The notes below the pieces were generated by a model, which saw nothing but the letters and a program-made list of their open reading frames with translations, was not told the origin of the DNA and did not search any database. From Pisolithus tinctorius (Eukaryota > Basidiomycota > Agaricomycetes > Boletales > Pisolithaceae), in assembly GCA_024663395.1 (NCBI GenBank), contig JANFAH010000004.1, positions 1,240,001-1,304,000 on the forward strand: a stretch of DNA of 64,000 nucleotides, given 5' to 3'. Below are positions 11,345-22,481 of the stretch, in pieces. The position numbers and the translations under genes were made by a program. How positions within the stretch are numbered: position 1 is the stretch's first letter; each line of letters starts with the position of its first letter.

Positions 11345-13752
11345 ATGTCGCCTTCTGTAGTGTCCCCTGCCACGCCCTACAACGACCTCGCTCGCAGCCA
11401 TGCCCAAGACGGCGACGACGCACCAGCCAAGATCAGCGCTTACTACTCACTTGTGTTTCCCAACATCACATTCTACCTCCAGACCTTGACAGTCACCATC
11501 GGTCGTAGGTGCATCCCACCTGGCTCCTCTTCCGTCAATGGCACGGATGCTCCTACCTCGGGCCACAGCCAAGTTGACGTCGACCTCGGCCCTTTGAAGA
11601 GCGTGTCGAGGCTGCACGCCAGAATCGAGTACGAGGAGGAAGAGGAGCGCTTTGTTCTCGTCGTCGTCGGCAGGAACGGCGCATGGGTTGATGGCGTATG
11701 GTCAGGTGCTGGAAGTCGTGTTCCACTCGGCGAAAGGTGCGCCTCTGCCCATCCCCCCCCACCCTTTCTGATGCCAGTCGGCTTACGGGCCCCCTCTAGA
11801 TCACAAATACAGATTGCCTCTCGCACATTTCATTTCGTCCTACCGCCCCCTCCAGCACCCCAAGATTCCCCCTCTCCGTCCTCCAATTCTTCCATCCACC
11901 GTGCACGCTCCCCGTCCGTTGACATTACCTCCATCTCCCCTCCATCGTCCATCCCCTCCCACTCTCCGCCTCCACGAGAAGCTCCACCACGCCCTCCACC
12001 GAAGCGCTCTCCTTCCCCGGAACCTCACCTCCCGAATTCCAACGCAATTTCGCGTTCGACTACAAAGAGCGCCGCTACATCATCCATCACGACTGTCACC
12101 GCTCCCACCTCAAAGAAGCGCAAGAAGCTCGTACAATCTCTACCTAAACCCGAGGTTATGCCACCAAAGCCCCCACTCACATATGCTCAACTCTGCTATC
12201 GTGCCATAAAGGCAATGGGTGGGAAAGCAACCCTGCAAGATATATGCGGTTGGATGATGGAGAATTACGACTGGTATAGGTACAATGAAGGAGCTGGCTG
12301 GGAGGTGGGTCCTAAGTTTAGATTCAATCCAGGGGTACAGTGGGCTCCGAATCGCTGTGACCTTGTCTCCCCCGCTTTGTTGCTATCTGGGTTTGTCCGC
12401 CACTCACCTTTTCTTTCCAGAACTCTGTTCGTCATAATCTGTCCTCTGGACGTGCTTTCAAGAAGATGGAACGATCGACGGGTGAACACGGGAAAGGTTT
12501 TTTCTGGTCCGTTGACGAACAGTTTGAGCATACCTTCGAGGAACAAGAAGCAAAGGCTCAGGCTCAGTCTCGTGCCCAGCTCCAATCGCAGGCGCAAACT
12601 GCCAACCAGGGTCAGGCTCCCCCGACTGCTGGTGGCAAGGATGGAAAGAAGAAGAAAGTAAACGCTTTGGAACCCCCGTTGAAACGGAGCGTCAAGAATA
12701 GTAACGGGCCGTTACCACCACCACTTACCTCTACGCCTCTGCCACTGCCTTCAAGAGCCACAACCGGTGCGGTGACGCAGCCAATTGAGTCGGGTGGAAT
12801 GACTATGTCAGAGGGTCCGAAAGCGGAACCGGTCGTGTCGTCGGGGATTGGTGGTCCAGTAGACAAGAAACCGTCAAATGCCGCTGGAACTGCCACGGAT
12901 CCTGTGGCCCCGGCTGCGTCGATCTCGGGTGCTCCATCTCCTCTTTCTGCCCTTCCTGCTTCTGTCTGCTTGCCGATCGTGGTAGGGACAGTCCCCTCAT
13001 CGAACCCTTCGTCGTCCACGAGCTCGACAGAAGAACCACCTCCGATCGTTCTGCACAATAACACGCTTGTTCTTTCTCCTCTTATTTTTTCTTCGCTTAC
13101 CCCCGATCAGCTCAAGGCGCTTGAGGAAATGGGTGCCCAACGAGCATTGGAAGTACTGCAAGGACACATCGTCCGATATCTCAAAGAACGGATGGGTCGT
13201 CGTAAGAAACGCAAAGCTGTTGGAGAGAAGAACAATAAGAAAGGAGAGAACAAAGCGGAGGGAGCTGAGCGGTCCAGCCCATTTACGACGGCACCCCTTC
13301 CTCCACGAGGTGGTCAGGGCCCACCCAAACCGCAGCCTCCGTCCACTTCTGCATTGTCGCCACCCGTACCATCGTCGTCATCCTCGAAAGGGTTAGTCGC
13401 CACGCAGCCGGATTTTCAGATTGCCGGAACTAAGCGCCCAGCATCGGATTCTTCGAGGATCAAGGAGACTGTTCCGGCATCTGTGGACAGCCGGCCTCCA
13501 GTACCGGTACCAATTCATTCCGCCTATCTTGCTACCTCGGGGAAATACCCTGAGCGACCAGCGACTCCCATAATCATCGTTGACGATGAGGATGCTGAAG
13601 ATGGGCGAGTAGCGAAGAAGCGACGGGTTGATGCCCTCGCAATGCGCACCGTGAAAGAAGGGGCTCTGCTTGCCAACGACGCAATGAACACTGGATCCAT
13701 CGTACAAGTTGTCCAGCCTGGTGACGAGGACATCGAGATTGACATCTGCTAG
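11345..13752 (+). CDS. FHA-forkhead transcription factor (Fkh1/2-like)
   Basis: Predicted nuclear regulator with an N-terminal FHA domain (LKSVSRLHARIEYEEEEERF, NGAWVDGVW, SQIQIASRTFHFVLP) that binds phosphothreonine. After a proline/serine linker comes a forkhead DNA-binding domain: PPLTYAQLCYRAIKAM, LQDICGWMMENYDWYR, NSVRHNLSSGRAFKKMER, and GKGFFWSVD. Exons are 11345-11736, 11800-12304 and 12421-13752 (742 residues). The second splice (12305-12420) joins GWE to NSVRHNL exactly as the fold requires. The C-terminal region is low-complexity, with a basic cluster (RMGRRKKRKAVGEKNNKK) and a late KKRRVD motif resembling a nuclear localisation signal. FHA plus forkhead is the architecture of yeast Fkh1/Fkh2, which control G2/M genes; the same role here is inferred. 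Confidence 0.9.
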
Positions 13753-14680
13753 CCCCAGCGGGGTCATCCGCTCTTCACGCTGATGCCGCCCGCTGGCTTT
13801 CGTTTGGTCCTACCAGTTCGTCATTTGTCCTCATCCACAGTCGGTTGCAATTTTCCTCACAACTGACACTCATCGCCTGGTTTTACATCCCTCGAATGTT
13901 TATAGCTTCGGGGTCCGGACACTACTTCGACTTCTCGCTCACAATCGCTCTTATTCATACCTCAAACGCAATGCATTGTTCTATTTATCAGTACACATAT
14001 CGTACCCAGCTATTCGCGCATTTCATACCTTCGTCGGGCATGGCCACTATCCCCTCGATTTCTCTTGCCAACCCTTCGTCCACATCACTGTACACGCACT
14101 CTCCACCCCATAGACATGTGCCCCCCTTACGACGTACGTATGATAGATTTCATGAGGTTATGTTGAACGAGGTCAGGCTTTCCCTAGGTTGTTGATCCGC
14201 ATATCCTAGGTTTTATCTTATGTTCTCGGCGGTCTCTTTGCGTAACACCGACTCAACGGGCGCCGTTTTAATTGGACATCTTTTGATAAGAGTGACGACA
14301 CGTCAGCGCTTTTCAGCCACGTTCGATGTGAGTGCGCTACCCTTTGTATGTGAATGCTGCATATATGGTCTGGTTCCAAACTGGAGCGGGCCACTTTCGA
14401 GTAAGTGTTATTCGTTTTCAATCATGTGGCACACAATGCTCTCATGTTGCAAACTCCACAGAAGCTGAAGGAAATTGGAATTCAATCAGTGGTGCAATGA
14501 TAAAAGTGGCTGAGAGATCTTGAAATAGCACTGTCAGCGCCTCAGCAGCCAACGCCGTATTGGCTCAACACATCCATCAGATCATCAGATAAGGTACGTC
14601 CAGACAGAAAGCGCTCGACTACAACATCACTGCCTTTCACGTCGTCACGACACACTACTACTGCTTCCCACTGTCATTCG
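13753..14680. other. Gene-poor intergenic stretch (928 bp)
   Basis: Between a plus-strand and a minus-strand 3' end (convergent). No recognisable gene; likely 3' UTR plus spacer. CpG content looks ordinary here, unlike the DNA to the right. Confidence 0.5.
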
Positions 14681-15637
14681 TCAGTTCCCACCACTCCCAG
14701 CGCTTCCATCGGGATATCTCCTGTTCAGGAATCTTTGTGCGAAGTTGTCTAGAATGCGCCGTCCAATGCGCACAGTCTGTGCCTCGTCCACAGCATCACA
14801 AGTCTTGAGCACCAAGTTCAAAATTTTTGCAAGGCGAGTAGATTTCGCTTCTTGCTCCGTGATCCAATTCTTCTTGGCGTCAATCTCTTGCAAAATATTC
14901 AACAGTTTCGGGCAGTCTGTCTGCAAAATACCCCTAAGTCAGTTTATCTGCGGAGAGATAGTGACACTGCTCACTGGTTCGTCACCAAATATCTCGAAAG
15001 TAAGTGTCCCACCCCGTGCAGCTCGGATGTCCTCCAGCATATCTGCCCATTCCTGCACTTGTTGAATGAATCTGGCAAGTTTCGTACCTCCCCTCTGTTC
15101 TTCTTCCTCATCCTGTGTGCTTTCAACAGAGGGAGCTTGTGTCTTCTCCAGTGAGATGGAACTGCCTGATGCTGTTGTACTGATGCTGCAAGATCTATGG
15201 TGTGGTTGTTTGTCCTTGCAGGATCTTGGAGGTTTTTGTCCTCTGCTAGTGTCAACTGGTTTGCTGAGGCTGGCAGTGGCAGGAACAGCAGGGGGAGGGG
15301 TCCCTCCATCATGTCCTGAACTTTCCCCCTTCATAGGAGGCAGATGACTGATTTCTGGGACATCTGCAACATTGCCTGGCAAGAGTAGTGCAGTTGGCAC
15401 ATTAGTGAAAATGCTGAGGTTGTCACCCTCAGAGTCTAAGTTCACTTCCTCCCCACCAATTTCCAAAGTACCAGGTCCATCAGGCACATGCCCCTCTTCA
15501 TTGTCAAGCAGAGCTGGGTGAGATCTGATAACTTTGGGTTGTTCCAAACCCAGCACCTCTGCCTTTCTTTTTCCCAACACTGCATGAAGCTGTGCTGCCT
15601 TTGGGGGGGACTGTGACAAATTGTGCTGTACCCACAT
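14681..15637 (-). CDS. Hypothetical protein, two exons, partly inside CpG-free DNA
   Basis: Family not recognised. Proposed exons 14975-15637 and 14681-14920 join in phase 0 (donor GTGAGC, acceptor TTTTGCAG) to give about 300 residues from an ATG at 15637. The N-terminal two-thirds is polar and disordered-looking (SQSPPKAAQLHAV, an acidic NLDSEGD patch, Ser/Thr/Gln-rich middle). A helix (GGTKLARFIQQVQEWADML) and a compact helical C-terminus follow (LLNILQEIDAKKNWITEQ ... RIGRRILDNFAQRFL), loosely reminiscent of TFIIS-N/LEDGF-IBD helical bundles, but I would not assert that. The first ~185 codons lie in DNA without a single CpG; the C-terminal part has normal CpG. It may be a real orphan gene, a duplicated gene fragment, or part of a silenced repeat. 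Confidence 0.45.
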
Positions 15638-16203
15638 TCAGTCATGTGTAGATGACCACCAAGTGATGCAACTATACCTTTGATACTTCTGTTTTGTATA
15701 GAGTAGATGAGAGATGGGAATCATGGACATGGTATTCTTTTTGACATTGTGCTGTTATCCAGATATCATCACCAAGTGAGATACTGAGAATGGACTGTGA
15801 AGGAAAGCTCACATGAAGGTATATCCAATGATTGTTGATGGTATGCTTGGATATGATGAGTAGCAAGGTGCCTTATGTTTACTTGTAATTGTAGTCTAGC
15901 TGCTGTCTGATGATTGGTTGACATGGAAGAACCATGTCCACCATGTTTCCCAGCAAGATCACTGTGAGAACACAGATGACTTCTTGCAGGCCTAGCAAAG
16001 GACAATGCAGCTGAGTGATCAGCAGCCATGAATACTGTAACACTTGACATTAATGTCTTGCTAGATATCAAGCCAAGCATAACCCTACAAGATCTCTTGC
16101 AGCACTGGCAATGGTTTAACAATGGTTTAGCACAGTGATGTCAACCACTGCTAAAGTCAACCTACACCAGGAGTAAGAGTTTCTACAGCACACCCCACAA
16201 AGC
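15084..16203. other. CpG-free block (1,120 bp)
   Basis: Read base by base, including line joins, I find no CG dinucleotide between the CG at 15082-15083 and the CG at 16204-16205. DNA on both sides has frequent CpG (for example several within 16260-16320). TG and CA are abundant inside. This is the pattern left by long-term 5-methylcytosine deamination, usual for methylated repeats in basidiomycetes. No transposase, reverse transcriptase, terminal repeat or target-site duplication was recognised. Confidence 0.85.
16109..16155. repeat. Short direct repeat plus imperfect hairpin at the right end of the CpG-free block
   Basis: CAATGGTTTA occurs at 16109-16118 and again at 16120-16129. It runs into an inverted repeat: TTTAG/CTAAA arms (16126-16130 and 16151-16155) and CAGTG/CACTG arms (16133-16137 and 16146-16150), with a 2-nt bulge and an 8-nt loop. 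It could be a decayed element terminus, but that is inference. Confidence 0.5.
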
Positions 16204-17572
16204 CGAGGTTATATGTTATGCTAGTCAAGGAGGAAGAGGCAAACATTTAAACGCTAACGAAGCAATTTATATACCCGCGGTCGGAGCTCGAAAAAATTTA
16301 ACCGCGACAGTCTGTAATGACTCAGCCATGCCACCGCTTTACTAAGACACGCTGGAGTCGACTCGTTGAGAATAAAATAAGCTTTATGGGTACCGATCCC
16401 TTGGAAACGCCGAGAATCTGCGCGACGCTCACGTACGTACGAGAAAACCGGGTAAGAATGATACCGGAGGACTGAAAATGGCAAGTCGTGTGGCCCTCGG
16501 ACTGCAGACTGACTCACGTGAGGCGACGGTCTGCGCAAGGTGTGGAAGACGTAAAGATAACTCCAGGGAGTAAGATATTAGGCGTTACCTATCCATCACG
16601 CGATGCTTACGTTGAGGTGGATAGCCAGAACAGGCTGACACTGGATATTGTGTCGACAAAATGGTCTGACTTGGGAGTAGATAAGAAAGGCAGGAGCTGT
16701 TCTATGCTTAGGGGAGAGAAAATACACACACCGTACGAGACTCTGAGCGGTTGGGATGGGCAAAGTGACAGCGCTCTATCGCCTTGATATCGATATGAAT
16801 TTGCAAAACCATGGGTGACGGGAGTGGGACACGTCTACCCAAATGGACATGCTGGAAGGAGATAACGAGGTGAATCGGAAGGCAAGTAACATGCATTACA
16901 GAGAACAAAATTTTCCCTGTGCATCAGCGGACCAGGTTCCAACGAGGGGCAGTTGCCAATATATGACAAAAGATCCGCAAAGGAAGTGTAAGACGTGGCA
17001 TACTGCTGGCGGGATTCCGTTGGAAGAACCTCCGAGACGAGAGAAATATGCGTGGGGGATGTTCGGAGTGATCCGTGTGATGGTGGTGAGAGAAGGGGTA
17101 ACGAATGTTGACGCAGTCGAGGACAAACGTGCGCGGGGACCCGTGGCACCGCTAACCCCGGTTCGGTAGAAAAGGGACCGAGCCCGTCAACATCTGTATG
17201 GATTGACTGGACCACCCCCCAAGATTAAAGGTCTTTTTGACCACTCGTTTCATTTTAGACGGATCGTTCTTGACCATTTTGTCTTTTGTGTTCAGGTGGT
17301 TTCATCAGGAAGACTGCTTAGTCATCAGCGAAGGGTGGCACGTGTCTTCCGCCAATCTATCGTCATGAAATCATAAAAACCTAACTGAGTCCCCTTCCGC
17401 TTGTGTCCAGGACATTCTCTCCGTTCAACACATAAAGTCTGTGTATGGTGTATGTGATACACCCTCGCATCAACCTGCGCCTTTCTTCCCCACACCCACC
17501 CACACCTCAGAAGGTACGTCTGTCTATGTTTTCTTTTCCGAAATTTCATCCTGACTCGATTTGGCAGACAGC
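16204..17572. other. Intergenic region upstream of KCS1
   Basis: No gene supported; short open frames look random. A palindromic CTCACGTGAG lies near 16511-16520 and CACGTG at 17339-17344. A likely 5'-UTR intron (donor GTACGT at 17514, acceptor TTGGCAG ending 17567) places the KCS1 ATG six bases after the splice. Confidence 0.5.
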
Positions 17573-20500
17573 ATGCATCATGATTACCACCTTCCGCCGC
17601 CCCCGCCTCCATCCGGCCCCCATTCCGTCAACTCTTCGCCTCGGCGCAACCATTACTCCTTGCCAAACAACTATGTCGAGCCACAACAACCGCCTTTCCG
17701 ACGTTCTGTATCCTATACAGTGCAGTGGTCCACTAAACAGTCCGATGACATATCCCGTCCAGCACTCCCGTCGCCACGCAGGTGGTCCGGGCCTCACAGA
17801 AGTCAACGCGCCCTCACCTTACCTTCTTCCCGGTGTGATGCCACCTCCGATCGCTCGGTCCTACTAGCGCAACAACCACCGTCACTGACGCGTAGATTCT
17901 CCTCTTCATCTGGCTCTTCTTTTTCCTCCGTTAGCAATTCTCCAACTGTTGCCTCCCAGCCACTCCTCAGTGCAGGCATAGGTCGCAAGGTCGCAGAATC
18001 TCTCCAACTCTTCAAAGAATCTGCCCCTATATCCGATTTTCGAGACAACCCTAACACTGCGACGGTTACCAACCATCGCCGACATTCCGCCTCTCATCAC
18101 GTCGAAAATGTCGCAGAGGCAAAGTATGAATTCGTTAAACGTGCCGATTGGCCGGATCCGGAGACAGCCGCAATCAGGAGAGAACGCAGTTCGACGGCTC
18201 TAGAGCGTGTCAAGACACTCGATATTAGCAAAGAACCTGATCTGCCCAGTGATCTAGATGTAAGACTGACCACTTGTGATATGCCTTTCAGTGATCCGTC
18301 TCAGCGGTGTAAAGACATTATCTCGCATACAGAGTTTTACACACGCGGTAGACGTCAAGACAGGGCATCGGGAACCGTTTTCAGTCACCAACTCGGCACC
18401 CCTGAGCGTTCATCTAATCATGCCCCACCGTCACCTTGCATTCGCCCTCGTTCCAGAGGGTATCCCCCATCGCCGTCTCCTTCACGTTGTCCAACAAATC
18501 ATATTCCTCCCCTGGCCCTCTATAATTTTCCTTCTGATCGTGGCGTCGTTCTCCCACAGCACCACACCCCCGAAACTCATCAGCGACACTCCCAAGAACA
18601 CGAATCGCCACAATCACGCTTGCTCACTCATACCCATCCGTCGTGTGGTTCGCGGGTAGCTTCTCCACCGTTCATTGCATCCGACCACCGACCCCATTCA
18701 CCATGGTCCACGGATGAAGAGTCAGCTTGGGAAACCTCGTCAATTACATCAGATGCTTCCATTACGTCTGGAACATCAGAGCATCCTGTTTCTCCGGATG
18801 CGTATCCTTCACTTTCGGTGGAAGGCGCTGACGAGGCCAAACGTTTATTGTCACGATACAGAGAGCGTGAGGAGTTCACGGACGGTCCCGACACCTGGAA
18901 TGGCGGTTATTTGGACATGTCGTTCAGCGACTCACAAGAGAGCCTACCACATATCCCTCTTCGACCTTTCCGGAACCAAGTCGGCGGACATAGTGCTATA
19001 TACAAGTTCACCAAAAGAGCACTATGCAAGGTAAGTTCTGTTACCTTTCTCTTCAGGGTGCTGCTTACTCTCTCCTCCCAAGCCTCTTGTTTCACGGGAA
19101 AACCAATTCTACGAGGCAGTGGAACAGGAGGCTCCCCCACTATTAGCCTTTATCCCTCGATACTTAGGAGTTATGCTAGTCACGTATCGGCGTGTATCGA
19201 AGGGTTCGGTTACCCCACCAACCGCAGACCTCTCCACTAGAGCGACTGCACGAGCGACAAGTTCGTATCCATCTGTCTTGCAAAGGACGAGTGGTGAGCG
19301 TTCGCATGACCACCCGAGGGACGTCGCATCGCACTCTATTTCTCCAAGCCTACCAGAGGAAGACGGCGTAGGAGACATGGAGTCAGGATGAGGCAGAGAT
19401 ACCCGAGGTTGTCTTGGATCGAAACAGACATATTGTCCCCAAGTGGATGTTCTGCACGAACAGCTTGCGGAACCGCTCATATTCACAGCCGTATTCTACA
19501 CCGTCCGTCACTGCCCGGGGTCGCCTCGCTCCGGTGCATATCAGCGCCGCGACAGCGTCGAGCCCTGCCCTGATACTAAACGAGCAAACGCCGCCGCCGT
19601 TCAAGCGCAGTCCCCTTGCACGTCATGCGACCGTCCCAACTTTTACAGCCGATTCCGCTTCATACCTCCTTGGTGGATCCGTTCCTGCAGGTTCCGAATC
19701 CAGGTTTGCACGGGGATCACTGGATGGCGAAGCTTTTGGCCGCGACTTCGTGCCACTTCCCTCCCGAATCAAGTGTTTCCCTGCCATCGACGCCGGGCTG
19801 GTTCGGAGGTACAGGCTCGACGACCGTGAACACGAAGTTGAAGAACCACGTGTTTAATACTATACTACGGCGCTTCCAGCGTCGTGGAAAGCGAGGTTTG
19901 TCTTCTTGTGCAGCTAAGATGGAAGACGGGAGCGAGCCAACCCCATCAATGGGTGTGGCCACTCGTCAAGCCCCGTCATCCTTGCGCACGTGGCCCGCTA
20001 CACAACTGAAGCAGGATAGTTATCCGGTCTCAATCGTCCGGCGAGTACAGAGCGAAAGCGCGATGGAGGGAAAAGAAGGACAGGATATTGGTGCTGATTT
20101 GGATTATAGTAATCTGGGCAGTGCGGTGGACCTTGCGATGTTGTCGAGGGAGAAAGAAGTTGGGCTAGAACCTTCCTTGTCCCGTGGAAGGAGTTGTTCG
20201 CGATCTTTTAACTTGTCCACGCCGCCCATACATCCCAATCCCCACCTTCCAAGTAGTCCGTTGTCTCGCAACCGCAGCGATGACTCGGTCACACGCCAGC
20301 ATCACTTCATCCTTATGGAGGATCTCACGGGTCGATTAAAACGTTCATGCGTACTGGACTTGAAGATGGGGACGCGGCAGCACGGGATGGATGCGACGTC
20401 GTCGAAAAAGAAAAGTCAGCGTAAAAAATGTGATCGTACAACGAGTCGACCTCTTGGAGTCCGGGTATGTGGTATGCAGGTGAGTCAACGGCGCGGGGAA

Positions 20501-21367
20501 TGTTCGGTTGAGCGCTCACTGATGAGAGTACCTATGGAGGTATGGAACAATGTCACTCAAACATATGTGACACAAGATAAGTACACGGGTCGTGACATTC
20601 GTGCGGAAGACTTTCCATCTGTGCTTGCTTCTTTCCTCCATAATGGCGAGCATTTGTTAGTGTGGCAAATTCCTATTTTGCTCCAAAAGTTGTATGCGCT
20701 CGCGCGCATCATCAATCGCCTTAAAGGATTTCGGTTCTATGGCTGTAGTCTCCTTCTGATATACGACGGAGACCGCGATTTACTGGAAAGTTTTCGAATG
20801 TCTGCAGAGGAGCAGTTGTCGCCGCGCAATAAAAGAGGCGAGTCGTTGAAACGAGCCAGCACGGGTCCTGCTGGTAACGGCAAGAGTTCATCCCTCAGGC
20901 GATCCCATAGTGAAGACCTGTTGATTGGCCCAGCTGCGAAGCGATCGAGTGGCAGGCGCAGGCGCGGGGAAGTCAACGTCCGCATCGTCGACTTCGCGCA
21001 CACGACGACCGGACATGATTGGGCCCCGTATCCGCCACCGGCAGATCGCAGGGTTATCCACCAGGTTTCGAGTTCGAAGGGGTACCAAGCGGAAGTAGAC
21101 GAGGAGACAGGCATTATCTACGCACGATTCCCACCCCACTACCCAGAGGAGCCCGACCGTGGGTTTCTGTTTGGGTTGAAGAACTTAACAGAGGCACTCG
21201 AAAAGATCTGGAATGAGGAACGTATGCGGAGAATGAAAATGTCAAGGGATGACCCTGCAGTAAACGTCTCGGAGCTCCCACCTCTGCCAACTGAAGGCAA
21301 GGAGGTGTTTGTCGAAATTTTTGGGACCATCGCACCGGACGAGGACCCTGGCATGCTGTCCACATGA
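17573..21367 (+). CDS. KCS1: Inositol hexakisphosphate kinase (Kcs1/IP6K)
   Basis: Makes diphosphoinositol phosphates (IP7 and IP8 precursors) from IP6/IP5, linked to phosphate sensing, vacuoles and DNA maintenance. About 1,150 residues. A ~490-residue Ser/Pro-rich N-terminal extension precedes the catalytic fold. The fold includes a segment near 19100-19200 (PPLLAFIPRYLGVMLVTYRR), the signature CVLDLKMGTRQHG (about 20340-20380), FRFYGCSLLLIYDGD, and the metal-binding VRIVDFAHTTT near 20980-21010. Reconstructed exons: 17573-19030, 19083-19293, 19397-19533, 19649-20479 and 20540-21367; total length is a multiple of three. The junctions around 19294-19396 and 19534-19648 sit in a variable linker and are the weakest part. 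ATG 17573 was chosen because it follows the 5'-UTR intron. Confidence 0.92.
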
Positions 21368-21950
21368 TGAAGCGTTGTCAACCTTTTAGGCTCTATTACC
21401 GCCGCAGCTTATACCTTGTTGATCGGTGTCATTTTTCGTGCTATTCCTTCTTCATGCATGTGTTCCTGTGCATCTCTTTCTCTATCGAGTCTTTCTTTCT
21501 CTCCCTTCGTCGTTTTCTTTCCCCTCCGTCGGCTTGTCTGTGCTATCTCTGTTCTCCTTCAGCCCCATCCGCATCGTTAAGTCACGTCGCTAGATTTCTC
21601 TTGTTACTATCACACATACAGACTCTGTACATCCTTTGCATCGTATCCTATTGGTTCACCTGCATATATGTATATACGTCGCTTTTTGTGCATCTTACGC
21701 TCCTTCCCAGCCATCACCTGTCAACATATGACGGTGTCTGGTCAGGCCTCCGGAGCAGGACTGTCAACAGTCGAATGTGGCAGACTTAGAACTTCGGGCC
21801 CCTTCTGGTTCCGGAATGTAGGAAATCGATTCGGATATGAAGGCGCTGACTTGGTGCTTGGCATTTGTTCCAAGGCTCACAAATCACCACAGGCACTACT
21901 GTGAAACGTTGACAGGAGGACGGTATATTAGGCAAAATGAAACATGGTCT
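21368..21950. other. Convergent 3' regions of KCS1 and QCR9
   Basis: Pyrimidine-rich DNA with no gene; presumably the KCS1 3' UTR followed by the QCR9 3' UTR. Confidence 0.5.
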
Positions 21951-22343
21951 TTACGACTCGTCAGCATCTTGAATATAACGACCGCGTATATCCTTCCATT
22001 GCCGCTGTTGCAAAGTAGAGAAAACGTGGAGGGTGAGCGGGAAGGCGTCCACACAGGAACATAGCGCATCGGTTACTTACGCCTCTGTTCCAATGATCCC
22101 AGAATTTCGATACGGCAACGTCAAAGCCGATGTTGAATGCGAACGCACCAGCAAAGATGGCGGGAACGAAAACGCCTGGTGAAGGAAATGAGGGGAGGAA
22201 ATGTTCATACACGGGTCATTTGAAGTGCAGGTTTTCGGTCTCACTGTTGCGCTTAACTATCGTGTTGTAGAAAGCGTTGGCAAACTGGGTGGAACACATA
22301 TTCAGAAACTGCTAACGAGAGGTTCCTGCGTACTCACGGCCAT
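21951..22343 (-). CDS. QCR9: Cytochrome bc1 complex subunit 9 (Qcr9/UCRX)
   Basis: Single-span small subunit of respiratory complex III in the mitochondrial inner membrane. Four exons: 22338-22343 (just ATG GCC), 22245-22284, 22081-22175 and 21951-22004. Together they encode 64 residues: MAFANAFYNTIVKRNS, the membrane helix VFVPAIFAGAFAFNIGFD, VAVSKFWDHWNRG, and RQWKDIRGRYIQDADES. The KRN motif before the helix, the FD pair within it and the W-KD-R tail match yeast and animal subunits. Phases agree at all junctions. The first coding exon is only two codons long. Head-to-head with the mitoribosomal uS11m gene. Confidence 0.92.
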
Positions 22344-22481
22344 GGCGTATAGTTTTTGCTGGAGAGATGGTGGATGATTCCGGTGGTGTCCGAAATGGAA
22401 AAGCGGTGGTGTCGCTCTTCTTCTCACGGCCAACGCGTCCGAGACTGAGCAGCAGTGTCTGCTGCTGCACCACTTACAGCC
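22344..22481. promoter_or_regulatory. 138-bp divergent promoter, QCR9 / uS11m
   Basis: Shared upstream DNA of two nuclear genes for mitochondrial proteins (respiratory chain and mitoribosome). It contains ACGCGT near 22432. Co-expression is plausible but inferred. Confidence 0.5.

Noticed and set aside
16488..17215. Open frames on both strands upstream of KCS1
   Set aside because: No recognisable motifs, overlapping opposite-strand frames, and no splice or start context; likely random.
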